Positions 59,758-64,000 of a stretch of DNA of 64,000 bases are shown here, in pieces (positions within the stretch are counted from its first letter, which is position 1; the number at the start of each line of letters is the position of its first letter). The position numbers were made by a program, and so were the translations under genes. Below the pieces are notes generated by a model, which was not told where the DNA came from, made no database searches, and saw nothing but the letters and a program-made list of their open reading frames with translations. The DNA comes from Gordonia sp. OPL2 (GTDB taxonomy: Bacteria; Actinomycetota; Actinomycetes; Mycobacteriales; Mycobacteriaceae). The stretch spans positions 45,025 to 109,024 of the forward strand of contig NZ_RKME01000019.1 of NCBI RefSeq assembly GCF_003797825.1, written 5' to 3'.

Positions 59758-60681
59758 ATGTGCGACGACGCCACGGCTTCCGAAGGCCCCCGTCCCTTCA
59801 GCACCGACGAGGCCACGGCCGTACGCGGGGTCTGGCAGGAACTCGGCCTGCCCGGCCTGATCGATGTGCACACCCACTTCATGCCCAAGTCCGTGATGGA
59901 CAAGGTGTGGGCCTACTTCGCGTCGGCGGGCCCGCTCGTCGGACGGGAGTGGCCGATCACCTATCGCGCCGACGAGGACTCCCGAGTCGCCGCACTGCAG
60001 GGCTTCGGCGTGCGCGCCTACTCATCGCTGGTCTATCCCCACAAGCCCGACATGGCGGAGTGGCTGAACGGGTGGGCGACCGACTTCGTCGCCCATCACC
60101 CGGATTGCCTGCACACCGCGACCTTCTACCCCGAAGAAGCGGCCACCGACTACGTGTCGAAAGCCATTCAGCGCGGCACGCAGGTCTTCAAGTGCCACAT
60201 CCAGGTCGGCGACTACTCGCCGCTGGACCCCCTGCTCGACGGCGTCTGGTCGCAGATCGCGGACAGTCAGGTACCGGTCATCATCCACTGCGGTTCCGGG
60301 CCGGCCCCCGGCCGCCACACCGGCGTCGACCCGATACGTGCTCTGCTGCACCGATTCCCCTCGCTGCCGCTGATCATCGCGCACATGGGGACACCCGAGT
60401 ACCTCGAGTTCCTCGATCTCGCCGAGCGTCATCCGAACGTCCGCCTCGACACCACGATGTCGTTCACGGATTTCTCCGAGTCGGACGCCCCGTACCCGAA
60501 GGAGGCGCTCGGTCGGGTACGCGACGTCGGCGACAAGATCCTGTTCGGCAGCGACTACCCGAACATCCCGTACGGCTATCCGCACGCTCTCGAGGCGCTG
60601 ATCCGACTCGACCTCGGTGACGACTGGCTGCGCGGCGCGTTGCACGACAACGCGGCGGCGCTGTTCGGCGTCGCGACCTGA
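59758..60681 (+). CDS. amidohydrolase_2-family hydrolase
   Basis: A 307-residue TIM-barrel metalloenzyme. DVHTHF with His38 and His40, a Lys/His pair in VFKCHIQVGD, IIHCGSG, IAHMGTPEY and GSDYPNIP (metal Asp) complete the set. The family includes decarboxylases and hydrolases acting on aryl or small acids. Stands alone between the epoxide hydrolase and DUF2277. Start at MCDDATASEG; no ribosome site is clear. Exact reaction unknown. Confidence 0.87.
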   Translation: MCDDATASEGPRPFSTDEATAVRGVWQELGLPGLIDVHTHFMPKSVMDKVWAYFASAGPLVGREWPITYRADEDSRVAALQGFGVRAYSSLVYPHKPDMAEWLNGWATDFVAHHPDCLHTATFYPEEAATDYVSKAIQRGTQVFKCHIQVGDYSPLDPLLDGVWSQIADSQVPVIIHCGSGPAPGRHTGVDPIRALLHRFPSLPLIIAHMGTPEYLEFLDLAERHPNVRLDTTMSFTDFSESDAPYPKEALGRVRDVGDKILFGSDYPNIPYGYPHALEALIRLDLGDDWLRGALHDNAAALFGVAT

Positions 60682-60687
60682 TCCTCC

Positions 60688-60975
60688 TCAGATCGCGGGC
60701 ACCGATTCGCCACGCGCCACCATCCGCGCACGCACCTCGGGGCGGCGGAGCGGCGGCACCGTCTTCGGTGGCTGCCGCCGTTCCGGCAAGGCGTCGAGGA
60801 GCTCATGCGTGGCGTCGGTGACCTTCTGTACCGCGGCCTCGAACGCCTCGACGTTCGCCGCCGACGGCTGACGCACACCGCTCACCTTGCGTATGTACTG
60901 TCGGGCGGCCGCCTCGATCTCCTGATCGGTGGCCGCGGGCTCGAGTCCTCGCAGTTCGGTGATGTTGCGGCACAT
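60688..60975 (-). CDS. DUF2277 protein
   Basis: A 95-residue protein starting MCRNITELRG with AGAGGAG 7 nt upstream. The N-terminal CRNI and the helix pattern (ATDQEIEAAARQYIRKVSG) are typical of DUF2277, a helical family of unknown function found in actinobacteria and proteobacteria. Lies 17 bp behind the quinone oxidoreductase on the same strand and may be co-transcribed with it. Confidence 0.87.
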   Translation of the reverse strand: MCRNITELRGLEPAATDQEIEAAARQYIRKVSGVRQPSAANVEAFEAAVQKVTDATHELLDALPERRQPPKTVPPLRRPEVRARMVARGESVPAI

Positions 60976-60992
60976 GGTGCGCTCCTCTGGTC

Positions 60993-61961
60993 TCAGTCGG
61001 CGATCTTGACGACCGCTTTCCCCAGGATCCGCCCTTCGGCGAGATCGGTCAACGCCGTCGGCAGTTCGTCGAGCTTGTAGGTCACGTTGACCAGGGGTCG
61101 CATACCTGCCGCGATCATCTCCGTCAGCTCGTCGTGGAGCAGTTCCGGGATACCGGGGTGCGTGCGGACGTACTCGCCCCAGGCCGCACCGACGACGGCG
61201 ATGTTCCGGAAAAGGACTCGGTTCAGCTTGACGGTGGGGATGCCGCCGGCCGCGAAGCCGATCACCACGTAGCGGCCGTCGGGGGCCACCTGGCGCAGCG
61301 CCTCGTCGAACACGTCGCCGCCGGAGGGGTCGATCATGACGTCGACGCCCTCGGGGGCGATCTTCTTGAGTTCGGCGCCCCATCCCTCCTCGAGCTGGAT
61401 GATCTCGTCGGCGCCGGCGTCGCGCAGCAGTTCCTCGGCACCCTTTCGGTGGACGATGGCGATGACCTTGGCGCCCATGGCCTTCGCCACCATGATCGAC
61501 GCGGTCCCGACGCCGCCCGCGGCGCCGAGCACCCCGACGACCTCCCCGGGAGCGGTCTGCGCGCGGATCTTCAGCGCGAACAGGGCGGTCTGGTAGTTGA
61601 TGCCCATGGCCGCGCCCTCGTCGAAGGTCAGTCCCTCGGGCAGCGGGAGCAACTGCTCCGGGGCCGCGGCGACCTGCTCGGCGAAACCGCCGACGATGGA
61701 CGCGACGAGGACCTTGTCACCCGCCTTGACCGATGAACCCTCAGGAGCCTCACGCACCACACCGGCCACCTCGGTACCGGGCGTGAACGGGGTGGGCACG
61801 CGCAACTGGTACTTGCCCTGACTCATCAGGAGGTCGGGGAAACAGATCCCGCAGGATTTGATGTCGACGAGCACCTGCCCGTCGGCCGGCGTGGGGGCCG
61901 GGACGTCGTCGAGGGTCAGCCCCGCGGGCCCGGTCTCCGAACTGAGCACTTGTGCTTTCAT
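60993..61961 (-). CDS. quinone oxidoreductase-type (zinc-free MDR) enzyme
   Basis: A 322-residue medium-chain reductase. The NADPH loop LGAAGGVGTASIMVAKAMGA, the front GICFPDLLMSQGKYQ and the C-terminal GRILGKAVVKI are QOR/CurA-type hallmarks; the zinc ligands are absent. It reduces quinones or enones by NADPH. The start is MKAQVLSSE. It diverges from the methyltransferase gene (49-bp gap). Confidence 0.88.
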   Translation of the reverse strand: MKAQVLSSETGPAGLTLDDVPAPTPADGQVLVDIKSCGICFPDLLMSQGKYQLRVPTPFTPGTEVAGVVREAPEGSSVKAGDKVLVASIVGGFAEQVAAAPEQLLPLPEGLTFDEGAAMGINYQTALFALKIRAQTAPGEVVGVLGAAGGVGTASIMVAKAMGAKVIAIVHRKGAEELLRDAGADEIIQLEEGWGAELKKIAPEGVDVMIDPSGGDVFDEALRQVAPDGRYVVIGFAAGGIPTVKLNRVLFRNIAVVGAAWGEYVRTHPGIPELLHDELTEMIAAGMRPLVNVTYKLDELPTALTDLAEGRILGKAVVKIAD

Positions 61962-61997
61962 ACGGATCACCCTACGCGGGCGCGGATGCCCACCGGA

Positions 61998-62003
61998 TAG
62001 GAT
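61998..62003 (+). promoter_or_regulatory. -10 element of the methyltransferase gene
   Basis: TAGGAT lies 7 nt before the ATG at 62011, the spacing of a leaderless transcript. A poor -35 is visible; the small gap to the divergent gene leaves little room for other control. Confidence 0.5.
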
Positions 62004-62010
62004 CTGCCTC

Positions 62011-62706
62011 ATGACTGCATCGTCGGCACGCACCCCGAACGCCCCGTCGCCGGAACGCCTGCGCGTCGCCGAGGAAGCACCGGGATTCATGCCGCTCGAC
62101 GAGGCGCAGACCCTCTTCGAGATCGCCGGAGAGTATCTGTCACAGTCGAATTCGACGCGTGTGGGTGTCGAGATCGGGACGTACTGCGGTAAGTCGACGG
62201 TGTTCCTCGGCGCTGCCGCGGAAGCGTACGGCGCGACGATCGTGACCGTCGATCACCATCGAGGTTCGGAAGAGCACCAGCCCGGCTGGGAGTACCACGA
62301 CACCTCGCTGGTCGATCCGCACACCGGCACGCTGGATACGTCGGCACGGTTCCGGCGCACCATGTTCGACGCCGGTCTGGAGGGCACCGTCATCGGCATG
62401 CTCGCCGGTTCGGCGACCGCCGCCAAGGTCTGGGGAAAGCCGGCCGACTTCGTGTTCATCGACGGCGGCCACAGCATGCAGGCCGCGCAGAACGATCTCG
62501 ACGGATGGGCGCCGTGGGTGCGGATCGGCGGGGCGCTGCTCATCCACGATGTGTTCCCCGATCCCGCCGACGGCGGTCGCCCGCCGTACGAGATCTATCG
62601 ACAGGCGCTGGCCACCGGCCAGTTCACCGAGGTCCGCGCCGAGGGCTCGCTGCGTGTGCTGCGGCGCGACGGCGGCGAGGTGGGCGTCCCCCTCCCGCGC
62701 TCGTAA
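62011..62706 (+). CDS. class I SAM-dependent methyltransferase-like protein
   Basis: A 231-residue protein. VGVEIGTYCGKSTVFLG (about 51-67) is the SAM-binding loop of the Methyltransf_24/cephalosporin-hydroxylase-like group, and VFIDGGHSMQA holds the next conserved acidic motif. Substrate unknown. The gene ends 35 bp before a repeat element and converges with the AbiEi-like gene. The start fits a leaderless -10. Confidence 0.8.
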   Translation: MTASSARTPNAPSPERLRVAEEAPGFMPLDEAQTLFEIAGEYLSQSNSTRVGVEIGTYCGKSTVFLGAAAEAYGATIVTVDHHRGSEEHQPGWEYHDTSLVDPHTGTLDTSARFRRTMFDAGLEGTVIGMLAGSATAAKVWGKPADFVFIDGGHSMQAAQNDLDGWAPWVRIGGALLIHDVFPDPADGGRPPYEIYRQALATGQFTEVRAEGSLRVLRRDGGEVGVPLPRS

Positions 62707-62740
62707 CCCACCCCGCGCCGCCCGCCGCACCAGCCGCACC

Positions 62741-62829
62741 GTTCTTCCCCCGGGTATCAGTTCTTCCGCCGGGTATCCCTGCGTCCCCCTCGAGCACGTG
62801 GAGGATGCCACCACACCCGGGGGAAGAAC
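62741..62829. repeat. GGGTATC repeat, copy 1
   Basis: GTTCTTCCCCCGGG (62741-62754) is mirrored exactly at 62816-62829. CCCCCGGGTATC (62747-62758) and CCGGGTATC (62769-62777) are direct copies. The element stops 2 bp before the stop codon of the following AbiEi-like gene. A related element (63895-63971) lies on that gene's other side. Confidence 0.8.
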
Positions 62830-62831
62830 AG

Positions 62832-63797
62832 TCACCGCAAGAGGCCAGCGGTCCGGAGCGCTGCGATGACCTTGGCGTGCAACATCTTCGACTGCCGCGC
62901 CTCGGCCCACGTCCAGCGTGCGACAATCGGGCCCGTCGCCCGTATCGCGTCCTCGCGCAGCTTCTCGTCGTAGAGGACCTCCTCGGGAAGTCGATCGCCG
63001 AACGGGTTCGAACGGTGATACTTCAGCCGCCCGTCGAACTCTCCGACGACTCTCAGCACGCCACGGACATCGCGCCAGCCGAAGTCGGCGCGGACCGTTC
63101 TCCGCCGCCCGGCGATCTCGACCGAGATCGGGACCTGCAGTTCGGGCGTCGGGATCAGGGGGTTCTCCCCCATACCGAGCCGGCTGACGGACTCACCGAC
63201 ACTCTCCGACCGACCGTCGGCAAATGCTGCAGCGGCGCGCAACATCGCGATCCCGTGATGACGTCGGAGCCGCGACATCTGCTCATCGATCTCGTCCATG
63301 GTCACGCCGAGCAGCAGCCCAGAATCGAGGACGCAGACCGCTTGCTCCAGTGTGCCGGTCCGCGCCACGTCGCAGACCGACCGAGCCGGGGAGGCGACCG
63401 AGATGCCGTCAACGACCATGATGTCCGACTCCGGCAATGCCGCCTGGTGGATGATGCCTCGCGCGAGGCTCTTTCCCGTTGTCGACGACGTGAAGTGCAC
63501 CGTCGAGAGATCTGGGTCCAGCATCGGGATACGGTGCATGGCGGCTGCAGAACCATGACTGGCGGTCCGCTTCGGACCGCCGCTGAGCGACGCAGCAACC
63601 ACAGTCATGCGATACCGTTCGAGTTCTGCCGCAGGGCTGTCGTCGCGCACTCCCTGCTTAGGGAGGTACACCCCATACCAGACACGTTCGGTCACGCCGT
63701 TCTTGATGTCGCGCGATAGAGACGCGTCGGTCGCTCCCCGTCGAATCGCATCGGCACGAAACACAAGGCGATCAGCGCCGTTGTCGAGGTCATCCAT
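62832..63797 (-). CDS. AbiEi-like / DUF559-type protein
   Basis: A 321-residue protein. Its N-terminal segment (DAIRRGATDASLSRDIKNGVTERVWYGVYLP) is the helix-turn-helix head of AbiEi-type antitoxins. The C-terminal third (VRADFGWRDVRGVLRVVGEFDG ... LRED) has D, E and K spaced like a PD-(D/E)XK nuclease fold as in DUF559. Many actinobacteria carry such orphan genes with no toxin beside them. It lies between two copies of the GGGTATC repeat. No toxin gene is adjacent in the window. Confidence 0.75.
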   Translation of the reverse strand: MDDLDNGADRLVFRADAIRRGATDASLSRDIKNGVTERVWYGVYLPKQGVRDDSPAAELERYRMTVVAASLSGGPKRTASHGSAAAMHRIPMLDPDLSTVHFTSSTTGKSLARGIIHQAALPESDIMVVDGISVASPARSVCDVARTGTLEQAVCVLDSGLLLGVTMDEIDEQMSRLRRHHGIAMLRAAAAFADGRSESVGESVSRLGMGENPLIPTPELQVPISVEIAGRRRTVRADFGWRDVRGVLRVVGEFDGRLKYHRSNPFGDRLPEEVLYDEKLREDAIRATGPIVARWTWAEARQSKMLHAKVIAALRTAGLLR

Positions 63798-63894
63798 GCA
63801 TGCAGATCATGCCGCTTCTCGTGGTCGTCACCAGTCCCTGTCCACAGGAAACCGATCTCAGGAGTACACCGCCCCAACACCTCACAGATTTCCT

Positions 63895-64000
63895 CCCCCG
63901 GGTATCGCTTCTTCGCCCGGGTATCGCGTGATCCTTATCGAGCCCGCGCCGGAAGGAGTGATACCCGGGGGACGAACCATGCTCAGGGGCGGGCTCGATA
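63895..64000. repeat. GGGTATC repeat, copy 2 and inverted pair at window end
   Basis: CCCCCGGGTATC (63895-63906), CCCGGGTATC (63916-63925) and the inverted GATACCCGGGGG (63960-63971) match copy 1. Around them TATCGAGCCCG (63936-63946) is mirrored by CGGGCTCGATA (63990-64000), which is cut by the window edge. The 203 bp from 63798 hold no gene. Confidence 0.8.

Noticed and set aside
1..64000. CRISPR arrays, rRNA, tRNA, transposases
   Set aside because: Searched by eye; no regularly spaced repeats, no cloverleaf-like or rRNA-like segments and no transposase motifs were seen.

Overview
The window is high-GC actinobacterial chromosome, most like a mycolic-acid-containing genus such as Gordonia. 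The evidence is an antigen-85-type mycolyltransferase, orphan Mce-associated membrane proteins, the rpsL-rpsG-fusA-tuf string, many cytochrome P450s and TetR regulators, a FadD17 homologue with a KstR-like operator, and blocks whose order matches M. tuberculosis Rv0971c-Rv0976c and Rv0763c-Rv0771. Homologies are from family knowledge and reading the proteins; no search was run. Many genes overlap by 1-4 bases (ATGA, GTGA, TGATG, TAGTG), which indicates long polycistronic operons.

Layout. 1-5.3 kb (minus): two Mce-associated proteins, an SDR, a TetR-P450 pair and MenC. 5.4-11.3 kb: an MpaB-type (DUF2236) oxygenase, an OGG-fold-like protein, an alpha/beta hydrolase, a secreted mycolyltransferase, a SHOCT membrane protein and a Tat-exported CDP-diacylglycerol pyrophosphatase-like protein. 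11.35-16.1 kb: tuf, fusA, rpsG and rpsL (minus), with a strong promoter and a leader of about 280 nt. 16.1-25 kb: a membrane protein, exonuclease III, an AcoR-like activator, an HPP-CBS protein, an aldehyde/alcohol dehydrogenase pair and a YdcF-like protein. 25.2-28 kb: an ArsR-CDF metal-resistance pair and a DUF222-HNH (13E12-type) gene.

28.3-38.3 kb (minus) is an eight-gene operon: TIGR03084-like protein, AtuA-like protein, acyl-CoA dehydrogenase, carboxylase beta and alpha subunits, a second acyl-CoA dehydrogenase, enoyl-CoA hydratase and TetR. Its content matches the carboxylation logic of acyclic-terpene/leucine catabolism, and a 16-bp perfect palindrome sits at its head. 38.5-43.8 kb: a double-hotdog thioesterase, a small secreted protein, then fadD17, a kinase-like phosphotransferase and an SDR/epimerase behind a KstR-like operator and a probable leaderless promoter.

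43.9-57.8 kb is the CYP51 locus. From one 64-bp divergent region, a minus operon runs TetR, CYP123, SDR, CYP51, ferredoxin, NTF2-like protein, an unknown protein and an SDR. A plus operon runs aldehyde dehydrogenase, SDR, hydroxyacid dehydrogenase, CMD-like protein, Abhydrolase_10-like protein, thioesterase and Zn-alcohol dehydrogenase. No sterol-synthesis gene is visible, so CYP51 probably serves oxidation of an imported or unknown isoprenoid/sterol-like compound.

57.8-64 kb: a CGNR regulator, an epoxide hydrolase, an amidohydrolase, DUF2277, a quinone oxidoreductase, a methyltransferase and an AbiEi/DUF559-like gene bracketed by a GGGTATC repeat family. Two other intergenic repeat families occur at 43.8 and 52.5 kb. 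I saw no rRNA, tRNA, CRISPR array or transposase.
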